A DNA stretch of 64,000 nt from Brevibacterium sp. CCUG 69071 (GCF_021023135.1 NZ_PGFV01000009.1:1-64000), one strand, 5' to 3'. Positions 16,846 to 30,649 are shown, counted from the stretch's first letter. Translations and numbers: made by a program. Notes: a model not told the origin generated them from the letters alone.

Positions 16846-16982
16846 TGAAGGAGCCGACTCCGGCTCGCCGCGCGCCACGAGCGCACGACGACCAAGGAGA
16901 CGTGCGCCCGACAGATCGGGGAGGACCACCACTGCTCAGTGCGTCCTCCGTAGGCGGGCGCGACACCGACCCAAGGACGGCA

Positions 16983-21220
<4,238 letters not shown>

Positions 21221-21334
21221 GGAAGCTCCTCTGGGTGTTCCTGGTGACTCGTACACTGGGGGCATCGGTGACCCGATCCAAGCCGTCACGAGGCCCGTGG
21301 CCGGCGCAAACTGCAGCGAAAGAAGGAAGAGAAC

Positions 21335-21733
21335 ATGGCTGAACTGCCCCCGCTCCCGGAGAACTTCACCTACTCGGCCGAGCACGAGTGGATCAATGCC
21401 GGAGCCGATGACATCGTCGGCAGCACCGTCAAGATCGGCATCACGGCCGTGGCCTCCGACGCCCTCGGCGAGGTCGTCTACGTCGACCTGCCCGCCGTCG
21501 GCGACACCGTCACCGCCGGTGAGACCTGCGGCGAGGTCGAGTCGACGAAGTCCGTCTCCGACCTGTACTCGCCGGTGACCGGCGAAGTCGTGTCCACCAA
21601 CGAACTCGCCACGGCGAACCCCGGACTGCTCAACTCCGACCCCTACGGCGACGGCTGGCTCATCGAGGTCGCCGTCACCGAACTGGGCGAGGTGCTCGAC
21701 GCCGCCGGCTACGCCGAGGCGAACTCCCTCTAG
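21335..21733 (+). CDS. gcvH: Glycine cleavage system H protein
   Basis: A 132-residue lipoyl carrier that shuttles the aminomethyl group between GcvP, GcvT and lipoamide dehydrogenase. [34 protein letters not shown] and [10 protein letters not shown] are conserved, with the lipoylated Lys at about residue 72. AAGAAGGAAGAGAAC before the ATG is a good ribosome site. A TACACT sequence near 21,250 could be an extra internal promoter. Confidence 0.96.
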   Translation: MAELPPLPENFTYSAEHEWINAGADDIVGSTVKIGITAVASDALGEVVYVDLPAVGDTVTAGETCGEVESTKSVSDLYSPVTGEVVSTNELATANPGLLNSDPYGDGWLIEVAVTELGEVLDAAGYAEANSL

Positions 21734-21838
21734 AACACTCTCCAGATCTCCCTCCGATCGACCGGATCGGACCATCCCTGATCGGCCGGATCGGCCCAGG
21801 CTCCATGTGTGTCTGAGCCCGGGAACGGTCCGGTCGGT

Positions 21839-21871
21839 CGCATCAGTCGACCGCATCAGCCGGTCGCATCA
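21839..21871. repeat. Three CGCATCA direct repeats, 13-bp period, before sdaA
   Basis: CGCATCA occurs at 21839, 21852 and 21865, each separated by 6 bp. They lie 21-53 bp upstream of the sdaA start. A further pair of GATCGaCCGGATCGG-like sequences occurs around 21757-21795. Regularly spaced direct repeats suggest a protein binding site, perhaps for a serine or glycine response, but no factor is known. Confidence 0.5.
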
Positions 21872-21891
21872 ACAGAATCGCGGAAACCGCT

Positions 21892-23373
21892 ATGCCACTG
21901 AGCGTCTTCGATCTCTTCACCGTGGGCATCGGCCCCTCGAGTTCCCATACCGTCGGCCCGATGCGCGCGGCATCGAGCTTCCTCACACTCCTGGGCGAGA
22001 ACCTCGGATCCGTTGCGAGCATCAGAGTTGATGTCTTCGGATCCCTCGCCGCCACCGGTGCCGGACACGGCACTTTCGACGCCATCCTGCTCGGCCTCGA
22101 GGGCTGCCGGCCGGAATTCGTCGAAGCCAATGAACTCACCGCCCGCCGCACCCGTATGTCCGAGACCGGAATGATTCGCCTCGGCGATGGGGTGGCCGGT
22201 GGTGCCGGTGCCGACGCCTTCGTCGAACTCGCCTTCACCGAGGACGATATGGTCAAGCGTCCCCTCACCGTCCTGCCCCGCCACACGAACGCCATGACCC
22301 TGGCCGCCTTCGACGCCTCCGGGCAGACGCTGGCCGAGGAGACCTACTACTCGGTGGGCGGCGGATTCGTCACCTCGGAGACCGAATTCCTCGAGAAGGA
22401 GCAGGCCGCCGAGGCTGAGACCATGGACAGCGAATTCGCCGTGGCCGATGAGGTCGTCGAGGCCGAACTCCAGTCCGCCAGTCAGGAGCTGCCCTACCCC
22501 TTCCACTCGGCCGTCGAACTCCTGCAGCAGTGCCACGACAACGGCATGTCGATCTCCGAGGTGATGCTGGCCAACGAGCTCTCGATGCGCGACGAGGACG
22601 AGATCCGACACGGACTCCTGCACATCTACTCCGTGATGGAGGAGTGCGCCTCGGCGTCCCTCGACCGCTCCGGCTTCCTGCCGGGCGGGCTCAAGGTCCG
22701 CAGACGGGCCCACGACTGGTACCTCAAACTCAAGGCCGAGGACCCGGACCGCGACCCCGGCTACTATCTCGAATGGGTCAACCTCATCGCCATGGCCGTC
22801 AACGAGGAGAACGCCTCGGGCGGTCGCGTCGTCACCGCCCCGACCAACGGGGCGGCCGGGATCATCCCCGCCGTGCTCCACTACGCACTCAACTACGTGA
22901 AGTCGGTGACCGAAGGGGGCGAGGCCGCCAAGCACGCGGCCATCGTGGACTTCCTGCTCACCTCGGCGGCGGTGGGGGTCCTCTACAAGGAGCGGGCCTC
23001 GATCTCCGGCGCCGAGGTGGGCTGTCAGGGTGAGGTCGGATCCGCCTCGTCGATGGCCGCCGGGGGACTGGCCGCCGTGATGGGCGGGAGTCCCGAGCAG
23101 GTGGAGAACGCCGCCGAGATCGCCATGGAGCACAACCTCGGCCTGACCTGCGACCCGATCGCGGGACTCGTTCAGGTGCCCTGCATCGAACGCAATGCGA
23201 TCGCGGCAGGCAAGGCGATCAACGCCTCCCGGATGGCACTGTGGGGCGATGGGCAGCACCGGGTCAGCCTCGACGAGGTGATCGAGACGATGCGCCAGAC
23301 TGGCGCGGACATGTCCTCGAAGTACAAGGAGACAGCGCAGGGCGGCCTCGCCGTCAACGTCGTCGAGTGTTGA
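21892..23373 (+). CDS. sdaA: L-serine ammonia-lyase, Fe-S type
   Basis: A 493-residue one-chain L-serine dehydratase that converts serine to pyruvate and ammonia using a [4Fe-4S] cluster. The beta-domain starts [24 protein letters not shown]; the alpha-domain carries [37 protein letters not shown] and the cluster cysteines. It is the standard downstream partner of gcvPTH in many actinobacteria: glycine cleavage supplies one-carbon units, and serine feeds pyruvate. The ribosome site is weak (GGAAA), and a separate promoter is possible. Confidence 0.95.
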   Translation: MPLSVFDLFTVGIGPSSSHTVGPMRAASSFLTLLGENLGSVASIRVDVFGSLAATGAGHGTFDAILLGLEGCRPEFVEANELTARRTRMSETGMIRLGDGVAGGAGADAFVELAFTEDDMVKRPLTVLPRHTNAMTLAAFDASGQTLAEETYYSVGGGFVTSETEFLEKEQAAEAETMDSEFAVADEVVEAELQSASQELPYPFHSAVELLQQCHDNGMSISEVMLANELSMRDEDEIRHGLLHIYSVMEECASASLDRSGFLPGGLKVRRRAHDWYLKLKAEDPDRDPGYYLEWVNLIAMAVNEENASGGRVVTAPTNGAAGIIPAVLHYALNYVKSVTEGGEAAKHAAIVDFLLTSAAVGVLYKERASISGAEVGCQGEVGSASSMAAGGLAAVMGGSPEQVENAAEIAMEHNLGLTCDPIAGLVQVPCIERNAIAAGKAINASRMALWGDGQHRVSLDEVIETMRQTGADMSSKYKETAQGGLAVNVVEC

Positions 23374-23733
23374 GGGGTGGGGGCTGCGGGCTGAGCGTCC
23401 CTGCCCGGGCAGCCTTTCGGCTTCGGTCTGCGTGGTCGGGCCGCACGGCCTACCCGATCTGCACGGGTCGTCCCTTGCGTCTGCCCGGATCGGCCACTCC
23501 GCGAACAAGCCGACTTGAGTGCCGATCTGGACGCCAAAAGACGTGGACGGCGTGGAACCGAAGTTCCAATAGGCCCCTAATGTAACGAAACAATAACGAA
23601 GCCCTGGCCCGTCATGAGCGCGATCGGCCGCCCTGGCACATCCCAGAGATGCCATGGGGAAGCCCCGGTCGATGACCGTGCGGACACGCCCGGGAATCGC
23701 GGCCGAATGGCGCCCGAATCGATGAATCTGCGG
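23374..23733. other. Gap between sdaA and the ectA promoter
   Basis: The CTGCCCGGGCAG palindrome at 23401-23412, followed by CCTTTC, may end the gcv-sda transcript. From about 23570 the sequence becomes A+T-richer (CCCCTAATGTAACGAAACAATAACG in spirit: two ACGAA-like elements). I see no gene in either strand; the minus-strand frame at 23577-23840 lacks any coding sign. Confidence 0.45.
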
Positions 23734-23761
23734 TTGACGCTCATTCTCAGGTCGTTAGGTT
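23734..23761 (+). promoter_or_regulatory. ect operon promoter, leaderless
   Basis: TTGACG (23734-23739), a 16-bp spacer, then TAGGTT (23756-23761) form the best sigma-70-like promoter in the window. The -10 ends 7 nt before the GTG at 23769, so the ectA transcript is probably leaderless; no Shine-Dalgarno is present. Confidence 0.7.
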
Positions 23762-23768
23762 TGAGGGC

Positions 23769-24263
23769 GTGACAAACACACTCGTTGAACCGAAGACGGA
23801 AACCGAACTCCGGACTCCCACGTTGGAGGACGGACAACATCTATGGCGGCTTGCGAAAGATACGGCCGTGCTCGATCTCAACTCCTCCTATTCGTACCTG
23901 CTGTGGTGCCGCGACTTCGCGGACACCTCGGTGATCGCCTGGGTCGAAGATGAACCCGCAGGGTTCGTCACCGGCTACACACGTCCGGAATCACCGGACA
24001 CCCTGATGATCTGGCAGGTCGCCGTGAACTCGAAGTTCCGCGGCCGGAAGCTGGCCTCGGCCATGCTCCACGAACTCGCCGATCGGACCGACGCGCTCCG
24101 CATGGAGACGACGATCACCGATGACAACGAAGCCTCGAACCGACTGTTCCAGGCCTTCGCCGAGCAGCGCGATGCCGGTTTCGACCGCAGGCCGCTGTTC
24201 ACTCCGGACCTCTACCCGGACGGCCACGACACCGAATACCTGTACGAGATCGCTCCACTCTGA
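23769..24263 (+). CDS. ectA: L-2,4-diaminobutyrate acetyltransferase
   Basis: A 164-residue GNAT protein making N-gamma-acetyl-diaminobutyrate, the second ectoine step. Conserved signs are RTPTLEDGQHLWRLAKDTAVLDLNSSYSYLLWCRDF at the N-terminus, the acetyl-CoA loop NSKFRGRKLASAML near residues 84-97, and TTITDDNEASNRLFQAFA. The start is GTG 23769, set directly downstream of a strong promoter. It is separated from ectB by an unusually long 267-nt structured gap. Confidence 0.95.
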   Translation: MTNTLVEPKTETELRTPTLEDGQHLWRLAKDTAVLDLNSSYSYLLWCRDFADTSVIAWVEDEPAGFVTGYTRPESPDTLMIWQVAVNSKFRGRKLASAMLHELADRTDALRMETTITDDNEASNRLFQAFAEQRDAGFDRRPLFTPDLYPDGHDTEYLYEIAPL

Positions 24264-24390
24264 ACCCCTGCCTCGGTGCTGACAGATGCACCTGGAGGCA
24301 TTGCAGGTGAGGTCGTCGGGCTCGGCCGCCAACGCTGAGCCCATCCGCGACACCACCACCGCGCCCGCCGCACGGCGTCCGCAGCGTACT

Positions 24391-24436
24391 GGCCGATCGG
24401 TCGGACCGACCACTGGCCGGACCGGCCACCGGCCAG
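24391..24436 (+). promoter_or_regulatory. Structured ectA-ectB intercistronic region
   Basis: ACTGGCCGG (24411-24419) pairs perfectly with CCGGCCAGT (24428-24436) around an 8-nt loop, just after a GGTCGG/CCGACC pairing at 24398-24410. This lies in a 267-nt gap, while ectAB genes are usually only tens of bases apart. It could be an attenuator, RNA processing site or partial terminator. No T-run follows. Confidence 0.5.
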
Positions 24437-24530
24437 TCCGGAACTATCGTCCGAAACAGCGCGAGACCCGGGAACGTGCGCACCGCGTCGGAAGCCGACG
24501 CACAATCGAGAAGTCGAAAGGACTCAAACG

Positions 24531-25823
24531 ATGACCGACACGACTAAGACCGACAAGCCCGACATCTTCGAAACCCGCGAATCCGCCGTGCGCGGCTACT
24601 CGCGCTCCTGGCCGGCGACCTTCGCCCGCGCCGAGGGTGCGCATCAGTGGGACGAAGACGGCAAGGACTACCTCGACTTCTTCTCCGGCGCAGGAGCGCT
24701 CAACTACGGGCACAACAACCCTGTCGTGATGAAGCCCCTCGTCGACTACCTCCAGTCCGGTGCGGTCCTGCACTCGCTGGACATGAAGACCCCGGCCAAG
24801 CGTGAGTTCCTCGAGACCTTCCAGGACCTCATCCTCAAGCCGCGCGGACTCGACTACACCGTGATGTTCCCCGGACCGACAGGCACGAACACCGTCGAGG
24901 CGGCGCTCAAGCTCGCCCGCAAGGTGACCGGGCGCCAGCACATGCTCTCGTTCACCAACGCGTTCCACGGCATGACCCTGGGATCGCTGTCGGTGACCGG
25001 CAACTCGATGAAGCGCGAAGGCGCAGGAATCCCGCTGACCAACAGCTCGAAGATTCCCTATGACGACTACTTCGACGGCGAGATCCCTGACTTCCTGTGG
25101 CTCGAGAAGGTCCTCGAAGACTCGGGTTCGGGCGTCGACAAGCCTGCGGCCGTCATCGTCGAGACCGTGCAGGGTGAGGGTGGTCTGCGGGCCGCTCGCG
25201 CCGAATGGCTGCGCGCGCTGTCCGAGCTGTGCAAGAAGCACGAGATCCTGCTCATCGTCGACGACGTGCAGGCCGGCTGCGGTCGCACCGGCACGTTCTT
25301 CAGCTTCGAAGAGGCCGGCATCGAACCCGACATCGTCTGTGTGTCCAAGTCGATCTCCGGCTCGGGCCTGCCGATGGCGCTGACTCTGTTCCGTCCCGAG
25401 CTCGATGCCTGGGAGCCGGGCGAGCACAACGGCACCTTCCGCGGAAACAACCCTGCGTTCGTCACCGCGACCGCCGCGATCAAGAAGTTCTGGGCCGACA
25501 ACACCTTCCAGAACGAACTGGCCGACACGATCGCCGCCCTTCACCAGCGCCTCGACGAGATCGTGGCCAAGTCCGAGGGCGCCAGCGTCCGCGGACGCGG
25601 CCTGCTCGCGGGTCTGCACTTCGAAGACGACGAGGTGGCCGAGAAGGTCGCCGCGTACGCCTTCGACAACGGCCTGCTGCTCGAGACCTCCGGTCCCAAG
25701 GACGAGGTCATCAAGATCATGCCGCCGCTGACGATCTCGGCCGAGGACCTCAAGGCCGGCCTCGACATCATGGAAGCCGGAGTGCTCAAGTTCGCTCCCG
25801 CCGCCGAGCCCGCGCTGGCCTGA
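24531..25823 (+). CDS. ectB: Diaminobutyrate--2-oxoglutarate aminotransferase
   Basis: A 430-residue class III aminotransferase that forms L-2,4-diaminobutyrate from aspartate semialdehyde and glutamate, the first ectoine step. [20 protein letters not shown] is the EctB-specific start. PLP contacts are [26 protein letters not shown] and the Lys in [13 protein letters not shown] (about residue 273). GAAAGGA precedes the ATG, so translation here is Shine-Dalgarno-led, unlike ectA. Confidence 0.97.
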   Translation: MTDTTKTDKPDIFETRESAVRGYSRSWPATFARAEGAHQWDEDGKDYLDFFSGAGALNYGHNNPVVMKPLVDYLQSGAVLHSLDMKTPAKREFLETFQDLILKPRGLDYTVMFPGPTGTNTVEAALKLARKVTGRQHMLSFTNAFHGMTLGSLSVTGNSMKREGAGIPLTNSSKIPYDDYFDGEIPDFLWLEKVLEDSGSGVDKPAAVIVETVQGEGGLRAARAEWLRALSELCKKHEILLIVDDVQAGCGRTGTFFSFEEAGIEPDIVCVSKSISGSGLPMALTLFRPELDAWEPGEHNGTFRGNNPAFVTATAAIKKFWADNTFQNELADTIAALHQRLDEIVAKSEGASVRGRGLLAGLHFEDDEVAEKVAAYAFDNGLLLETSGPKDEVIKIMPPLTISAEDLKAGLDIMEAGVLKFAPAAEPALA

Positions 25824-25877
25824 TCAGAACTCTGCCCGGGCTCACCCGAACTTCAGAACTACCGAAAGGACTTACGA

Positions 25878-26285
25878 ATGTACGTAGTCAACCGCGATGA
25901 CCTCAACGACACCGAGCGCGACATCAAGTCCGAGACCTGGCGTAGCCGCCGCATGGTGCTCGGCCGTGAGCGTGTCGGATTCTCCTTCCACGATACCGTG
26001 ATCTACGCCGGAACCACCTCGACGTTCCACTACCAGAACCACGTCGAAGCCGTGTACTGCGTGCAGGGTAAGGGCACACTGACCGACGAGGAGACCGGGA
26101 AGACCTACCCGCTCCACGATGGCGTCATGTACCTCCTCGACGGCCACGAGAAGCACACCGTTGTGGCTGAAGAAGAGCTGCGCATGGCCTGCGTGTTCAA
26201 TCCGCCGGTCACCGGCCGTGAGGTCCACGACGAGAACGGCGTCTACCCGCTCATCGTCGAAGACGAAGAGGCTGCCGTGAGCTGA
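25878..26285 (+). CDS. ectC: L-ectoine synthase
   Basis: A 135-residue cupin that cyclises acetyl-diaminobutyrate to ectoine. MYVVNRDDL, SRRMVLGRERVGFSFHDTVIYAGTT and HYQNHVEAVYCVQGKG are characteristic, as are the conserved metal ligands in HVEAVYC and HEKHT. Ribosome site AAAGGA. No ectD (hydroxylase) or aspartokinase follows; the operon ends at the terminator at 26341. Confidence 0.97.
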   Translation: MYVVNRDDLNDTERDIKSETWRSRRMVLGRERVGFSFHDTVIYAGTTSTFHYQNHVEAVYCVQGKGTLTDEETGKTYPLHDGVMYLLDGHEKHTVVAEEELRMACVFNPPVTGREVHDENGVYPLIVEDEEAAVS

Positions 26286-26340
26286 GAAGCATCACCTCGC
26301 CGAGGTTGCCGACAGTTGCGTCGGCGACCGCGGTCAGCTG

Positions 26341-26381
26341 AGAGGGCGGTTCGAGTGTTTCGGCACTCGGGCCGCTCTTTC
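26341..26381 (+). terminator. Rho-independent terminator of the ect operon
   Basis: GCGG-TT-CGAGTG pairs with GCACTCG-GG-CCGC around a TTTCG loop, and CTTTCG follows. It sits 56 nt after ectC. Confidence 0.75.
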
Positions 26382-26532
26382 GTATGCCCGGCTGATATCC
26401 GTCCGGATGCGACTTCAGTTGTGATAATGTTCGGTTTGACGAAACTTCAACTATCGTGACGCACTCTGCCGACATCACTCCAGTGACTCCGACTCTGGCA
26501 TCCTCTGTCTACTCATTCTCATTGGAGTCACT

Positions 26533-27231
26533 TTGAAACTCATCAGACGCGCGCTCATTTCCGCTATTGCCGCTATTGCGTTGGCTGTTGGTCCTGCTGT
26601 TTCGGCCGAGGCCGCAAGCATCTCATTCGACGTTACGAAATTGTCGGCGAAAAGCATTGTCGTCAGCAACTCGAACTGCCGCAATGTCGACATCAACATG
26701 TCCCATAAGAAGTCGGGAGTCAGCGACTGGTACGTGGATGTCGATATCACACGACAAGGTGGTTTGGTTGACTATGCGTTCTTCCAGAACGGTGGCAACA
26801 CAAAACGCGACCGCGTGATGGTCTGCCCTGATTGGACGGGCCTTGGGAAATACACGATGGGTCCGTCCGAAGTCTGGGCGAACAATTCAAGCTACTCGAA
26901 GTACGTAGACCGCACCGACTACACCAAGGGCTCGTTCTACGTCCGCGGCAAGGCTTCCGCCTCGCTCGCGACCAAACGCAGCGGCAGCACTGTGACCCTG
27001 ACGTCCAAGACCAAGGTCTACAACCCGGAGCAGTACGGCAAGGTCAACTACAACCCCAAGGTGAAGTTCCAGGTCAAGTCCGGCAGCAAGTGGAAGACCA
27101 TCAAGACGGTCACCGCCAAGAAGGGCAAAGCCACGTACAAGGTGAAGTCGAAGAGCAAGAAGACCTACCGTGTGACCTTCAGCCAGGTCAGCTGGGCGAC
27201 CGGCGCCACCTCGAAGTCGGCGAAGAAGTAA
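26533..27231 (+). CDS. Secreted lysine-rich protein of unknown function
   Basis: A 232-residue exported protein. The signal peptide is residues 1-27 (MKLIRRALISAIAAIALAVGPAVSAEA, cleavage near AEA-AS). The mature part is beta-rich, with two cysteines near residues 56 and 97. The C-terminal ~60 residues are Lys/Ser/Thr-rich (KVKFQVKSGSKWKTIKTVTAKKGKATYKVK), a pattern seen in actinobacterial surface or Ig-like proteins. The start is TTG 26533 with GGAG 5 nt before it. It is monocistronic, lower in GC than its neighbours, and convergent with the next gene across a perfect hairpin. Confidence 0.8.
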   Translation: MKLIRRALISAIAAIALAVGPAVSAEAASISFDVTKLSAKSIVVSNSNCRNVDINMSHKKSGVSDWYVDVDITRQGGLVDYAFFQNGGNTKRDRVMVCPDWTGLGKYTMGPSEVWANNSSYSKYVDRTDYTKGSFYVRGKASASLATKRSGSTVTLTSKTKVYNPEQYGKVNYNPKVKFQVKSGSKWKTIKTVTAKKGKATYKVKSKSKKTYRVTFSQVSWATGATSKSAKK

Positions 27232-27261
27232 CCGCGAGCATCCCACTGGGGATGCTCGCGG
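27232..27261. terminator. Perfect hairpin between convergent genes
   Basis: CCGCGAGCATCCC (27232-27244) and GGGATGCTCGCGG (27249-27261) form a 13-bp stem with a 4-nt loop, starting right after the TAA at 27229-27231. It probably terminates transcripts from both sides. Confidence 0.7.
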
Positions 27262-27282
27262 CTGACTGGTGCTGCTGTGTCC

Positions 27283-28302
27283 TCAGGCGATGCGCTCCAT
27301 CAGGTGGTCACCCATCACCGCTTCTTCACGTTCGAGTTCTCTGATCACGTCAACCATCGTTCGCAGTCGCGGTACGGAGATTCCGTGCTGTTCGGCGATG
27401 CGTAGGACCGGCTCGTAGTGGGCAGGAACTTCGGTGGGACGTCTGCGCACGTTGATGTCCCTCCAGATACCGGAGCGCGTCTTCGTCTGACCTGCCAGCC
27501 ACTCACAGAGTGAGTCGAATGCATCGTCGACAGTGGTTGCCGGTGCAGTCCTTCGATATTTGTCGGGAGCGAAAGCGTCGAAGCCTTCAAGCCGGAATTC
27601 GAGGGCATCCGAGATCGCGAAGACCTCGCGGGCGAGTTCGAGCATTGAGGTACGGTTCTCGCTGATCACCGTCGACATATCTTTGTCGATGAACGAGCTG
27701 GCCGTGAGCATCGCGCCGAACGCCAGTTTGGACCACAGGAAGCCGCTGACATTGTCGCTGACGATCGGTGTTCCCCAATGTGATAGTGCCTCGGCGAGAT
27801 CACATACTCGATTGCTCGTCCCGCCGGCGAATTCACCGACCGCGATAGTGCCGATTCCGCCGTCTTTGATGACCCCCGGTTCGACGAGGTCGGCGAAGAG
27901 GTCGACGAATGCGATAACGGTCCGGTTGCGGCCGATGTGATCGGCGATGGTTGCTTCATTGAGGCCGTTCTGCATCGAGGCTACATAGCCGTCGGTGCGG
28001 AGCCGAGGGCCGACCCAGTCCATGGCAGCCTCGGTCGCCTGCGACTTGACCGCGAGCAACACAGGCCCCAATTCGTCGGGAGCTTCGTCTGGAGTGAAGG
28101 CTGGAAGGCGGGTCTTGAGAGTTCCGTTAGGGCTGTCGATCTTCAACCCGTGCTGGCGGATGGCCGCGACGTGGGCAGTGTCAGTGTCGACGATCTGAAC
28201 GGGATGGCCTCCCGCAGCGAGGTGCGCGGCAAGTGTGCCTCCGATGGCACCTCCTCCGACGACTGTATAGATCGATTCTTCAGGGGAAGACGTGTTTGTC
28301 AT
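27283..28302 (-). CDS. Ketopantoate reductase family (PanE/ApbA-like) enzyme
   Basis: A 339-residue NAD(P)-dependent reductase. VVGGGAIGGTLAAHLAAGG is the nucleotide motif; LLAVKSQ and a conserved Lys/Asn/Glu set (SKLAFGAML near residue 195) fit the 2-dehydropantoate 2-reductase family. The gene is last in a catabolic cluster, so a role in that pathway rather than pantothenate synthesis is likely; many such paralogues reduce other 2-keto acids. GAAAGTGAG precedes the ATG, and the SDR stop is 10 nt upstream. Confidence 0.8.
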   Translation of the reverse strand: MTNTSSPEESIYTVVGGGAIGGTLAAHLAAGGHPVQIVDTDTAHVAAIRQHGLKIDSPNGTLKTRLPAFTPDEAPDELGPVLLAVKSQATEAAMDWVGPRLRTDGYVASMQNGLNEATIADHIGRNRTVIAFVDLFADLVEPGVIKDGGIGTIAVGEFAGGTSNRVCDLAEALSHWGTPIVSDNVSGFLWSKLAFGAMLTASSFIDKDMSTVISENRTSMLELAREVFAISDALEFRLEGFDAFAPDKYRRTAPATTVDDAFDSLCEWLAGQTKTRSGIWRDINVRRRPTEVPAHYEPVLRIAEQHGISVPRLRTMVDVIRELEREEAVMGDHLMERIA

Positions 28303-28312
28303 TCGATCGTGC

Positions 28313-29161
28313 TCACTTTCGATGCTGAGGGTGCTGAACGTTTGCTGCTGGCGAATCGGGCTCGGTGCGCGTCTCGGGCCAGTGAACCGGAAGATTGAGT
28401 GCCCCGGCGGCAGAACCGCCGTCGACTCTCAGGATCTCGCCGGTGATCCATTCTGCTTCGGGAGAAGCGAGCCAGAGGACGGCACGAGCGATGTCGTCGG
28501 GTCGACCCTTGCGCCCGAGCGGATTGGACGAGACCTTTTCCACGTAGTCGTCGTTGAGACGATTGAGCTCGCTGTTGACGACGACGAATCCGGGTGCCAC
28601 GGCGTTGACCCTGATCCCCAGGGGGCCCAATTCGAGGGCGCTGGCTCGTGTGACCATCTCCACTGCCGCCTTCGACGTCGTGTAGGGAGCGGCGCCGGGG
28701 CGCGCTCGCAGCGCCGCACCCGAGGAGATGTTGACTACAGACGGGTACCCGAGTGGCAGTTCCTCGGCGAGGTGACGGATTCGGTTGGCGAATTCCACAG
28801 TCAGCAGCTGCGGCGCTCGCACATTGATCGACTGCACTGCGTCCCAGATCTCGGCGGTGATGTCGAGTAGGGGAACGGCGGGGTACACGCCCGCGGAGTT
28901 GACGAGGACATGGACATCACCGTGAGAGAAGGCTGACTCGATCACCGAGGCCGGTGCCTCGGGATCGCGCAGGTCGCACGTGATCGGATTGACGTCAGAG
29001 GCGCTTCGGCGAAGGTCATCGGCCAGCGCACTAAGTGCCTCGCCGTCGAAATCGACGATGGTGATTTGGTTGCCCCGATCGGCGTACTGACGGGCGATCT
29101 CCCTGCCGATGCCGCTTGCGGCGCCCGTGATGAGGATATGAGGAGCGAAACCTGTGCTCAT
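28313..29161 (-). CDS. SDR family oxidoreductase of the catabolic cluster
   Basis: A 282-residue short-chain dehydrogenase starting MSTGFAPHILITGAASGIG. NSAG lies near residue 90; the Ser, Tyr and Lys are in NISSGAALRARPGAAPYTTSKAAVE. The C-terminal tail is longer than usual (NLPVHWPETRTEPDSP). ATG 29161 overlaps the transporter stop by 4 bp (ATGA), showing coupling; the longer frame to 29242 is only the transporter 3' end. It likely oxidises a hydroxylated intermediate; substrate not known. Confidence 0.85.
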   Translation of the reverse strand: MSTGFAPHILITGAASGIGREIARQYADRGNQITIVDFDGEALSALADDLRRSASDVNPITCDLRDPEAPASVIESAFSHGDVHVLVNSAGVYPAVPLLDITAEIWDAVQSINVRAPQLLTVEFANRIRHLAEELPLGYPSVVNISSGAALRARPGAAPYTTSKAAVEMVTRASALELGPLGIRVNAVAPGFVVVNSELNRLNDDYVEKVSSNPLGRKGRPDDIARAVLWLASPEAEWITGEILRVDGGSAAGALNLPVHWPETRTEPDSPAANVQHPQHRK

Positions 29162-30471
29162 GCGATCTTCTTTCCCTTGGTCTCCGGCATGGTGAGATAG
29201 ACGGCCAAACCGACCGCGGCCGCGATGGCGCAGTAGATCCACACTTTGTCACCGATTCCGATGTCGTTCATCCACGTGATGATGTAGGGAGCGGTGCCGC
29301 CGAAAATGGCGACTGCCAGAGCATAGGGGAGTCCGATGCCGGTTGCGCGGATCTCCGGAGGGAATTGCTCGGCCATGATCACGGCACAGTTGGCGGAGTA
29401 GCCGAGCAGCAGCGTCATGCCGACGATCTCAACGGCCAGGAAGACCCAGAAATTGTTGTCGAGGAAGTTGAGCAGGGGGAACGCGAGGACGAGGAATCCG
29501 CCGGCGAAAGCGGACATCGTCGGTTTGCGGCCGATCTTGTCAGACAGGATGCCGACAAAGGGCAACATGCAGATGAAGTACCCGATTGCGATGAAGTTGG
29601 CGGTCAGAGCCTGATTGAGCGGGAGGCCGGTCACGACATGGGCATAGGTCGGCAGGTACGAGACCCAGATGTAATAGAGCAGAGTTCCAGCGATGGTGAT
29701 GCCGAAGACCCGGGCGACGGCGCCGGGATGCTTGACGAACATCGTGAGGTAGGAGCGCTTCTGCTTCGGTTCGCCTTTGCGAGCGGCTTTGGTCGCTTCG
29801 AACGATTCGGACTCGGCGACATTCGTCCGCAGCCACAGTCCGAACAGTCCCAGGAGCGCGCCGAGTGCGAACGCCAGGCGCCAACCCCAGGAATCGAGAG
29901 CGTCGGAGTCGAGCGCGGAGGTGATGACTGCTCCGATACCGGCGGCGATGAGGCCCCCGGCTCCCACCGAGACCTGTTGCCAGGACCCGGCGAAGGCCCG
30001 GCGCTTGGGTGCAGCGGCCTCGACCATGAAGGCCGAGGAGGCTCCGAACTCGCCACCGGCGGAGAAGCCTTGGAGCATGCGGGCCAGCACCAGTACGATC
30101 GGGGCCGCGATGCCGATCATCGAATAGTCGGGGGTGACCGCGATGAGGAGCGAGGCACCGGCCATCAGACCGATGGTCAGCGCCATTCCCTTCTTGCGGC
30201 CGTGACGGTCGGCGTAGTTGCCGAGGACCGCGGCACCGATCGGACGCATGATGAAACCGACGGCGAAGACAGCGAGTGTGGCGAGCAGTGCCGCTGCCGG
30301 GTCGTCGCCAGGGAAGAAGTGAACGGCGAAGACGGACGAGAAGGTTGTATAGATGGCCCAGTCGACCCATTCGACTGTGTTCCCGACGGCACCGGCGAGC
30401 AGTGCCTTTCGACCCTTCTTCGACAGTTTCGTGTCGTGGGGCGGATGCGTGTGAGTTGCGTCAGTGGACAT
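29158..30471 (-). CDS. MHS-family major facilitator transporter
   Basis: A 437-residue 12-helix carrier of the metabolite:H+ symporter family (as in ShiA, KgtP, ProP). Signs are GNTVEWVDWAIY near residue 30, the ADRHGRKKGM loop between helices 2 and 3, and RMLQGFSAGGEFGASSAFMVEAA near 135. MHS members take up carboxylates, betaines or shikimate. In this cluster it probably imports the substrate handled by the hydrolase, SDR and reductase. Ribosome site AAGGAAC about 10 nt before ATG. Confidence 0.85.
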   Translation of the reverse strand: MSTDATHTHPPHDTKLSKKGRKALLAGAVGNTVEWVDWAIYTTFSSVFAVHFFPGDDPAAALLATLAVFAVGFIMRPIGAAVLGNYADRHGRKKGMALTIGLMAGASLLIAVTPDYSMIGIAAPIVLVLARMLQGFSAGGEFGASSAFMVEAAAPKRRAFAGSWQQVSVGAGGLIAAGIGAVITSALDSDALDSWGWRLAFALGALLGLFGLWLRTNVAESESFEATKAARKGEPKQKRSYLTMFVKHPGAVARVFGITIAGTLLYYIWVSYLPTYAHVVTGLPLNQALTANFIAIGYFICMLPFVGILSDKIGRKPTMSAFAGGFLVLAFPLLNFLDNNFWVFLAVEIVGMTLLLGYSANCAVIMAEQFPPEIRATGIGLPYALAVAIFGGTAPYIITWMNDIGIGDKVWIYCAIAAAVGLAVYLTMPETKGKKIA

Positions 30472-30649
30472 GATCGGTTCGTTCCTTCATGAGGCGAACG
30501 GGGTGCCAGCGACCCCGGATTCGGATGGAGAGAGCGAGAGCGCTCGCTGTGACGAGATGGTGCAGTGAGGCCCAGGGGGTGTAGAGGAGCCCCGAGAGAA
30601 GTGCCCAGGCGTGATGATCAGTTCGTGGCGGGCGGTGCGATTTGGGCAT
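30461..30649 (-). CDS. Possible small hydrophobic ORF between hydrolase and transporter
   Basis: A 62-residue frame overlaps the hydrolase end by 32 nt and the MHS start by 11 nt. Its middle (WALLSGLLYTPWASLHHLVTASALALSI) could span the membrane once. Similar tiny ORFs next to carriers exist, but there is no clear ribosome site, and an AGCGAG/CTCGCT hairpin at 30533-30548 falls inside it. It may be only readable intergenic sequence. Confidence 0.25.
   Translation of the reverse strand: MPKSHRPPRTDHHAWALLSGLLYTPWASLHHLVTASALALSIRIRGRWHPVRLMKERTDHVH

Noticed and set aside
23577-23840. An 87-residue minus-strand frame over the ectA promoter
   Set aside because: Overlaps the best promoter in the window and the start of ectA; no coding sign.
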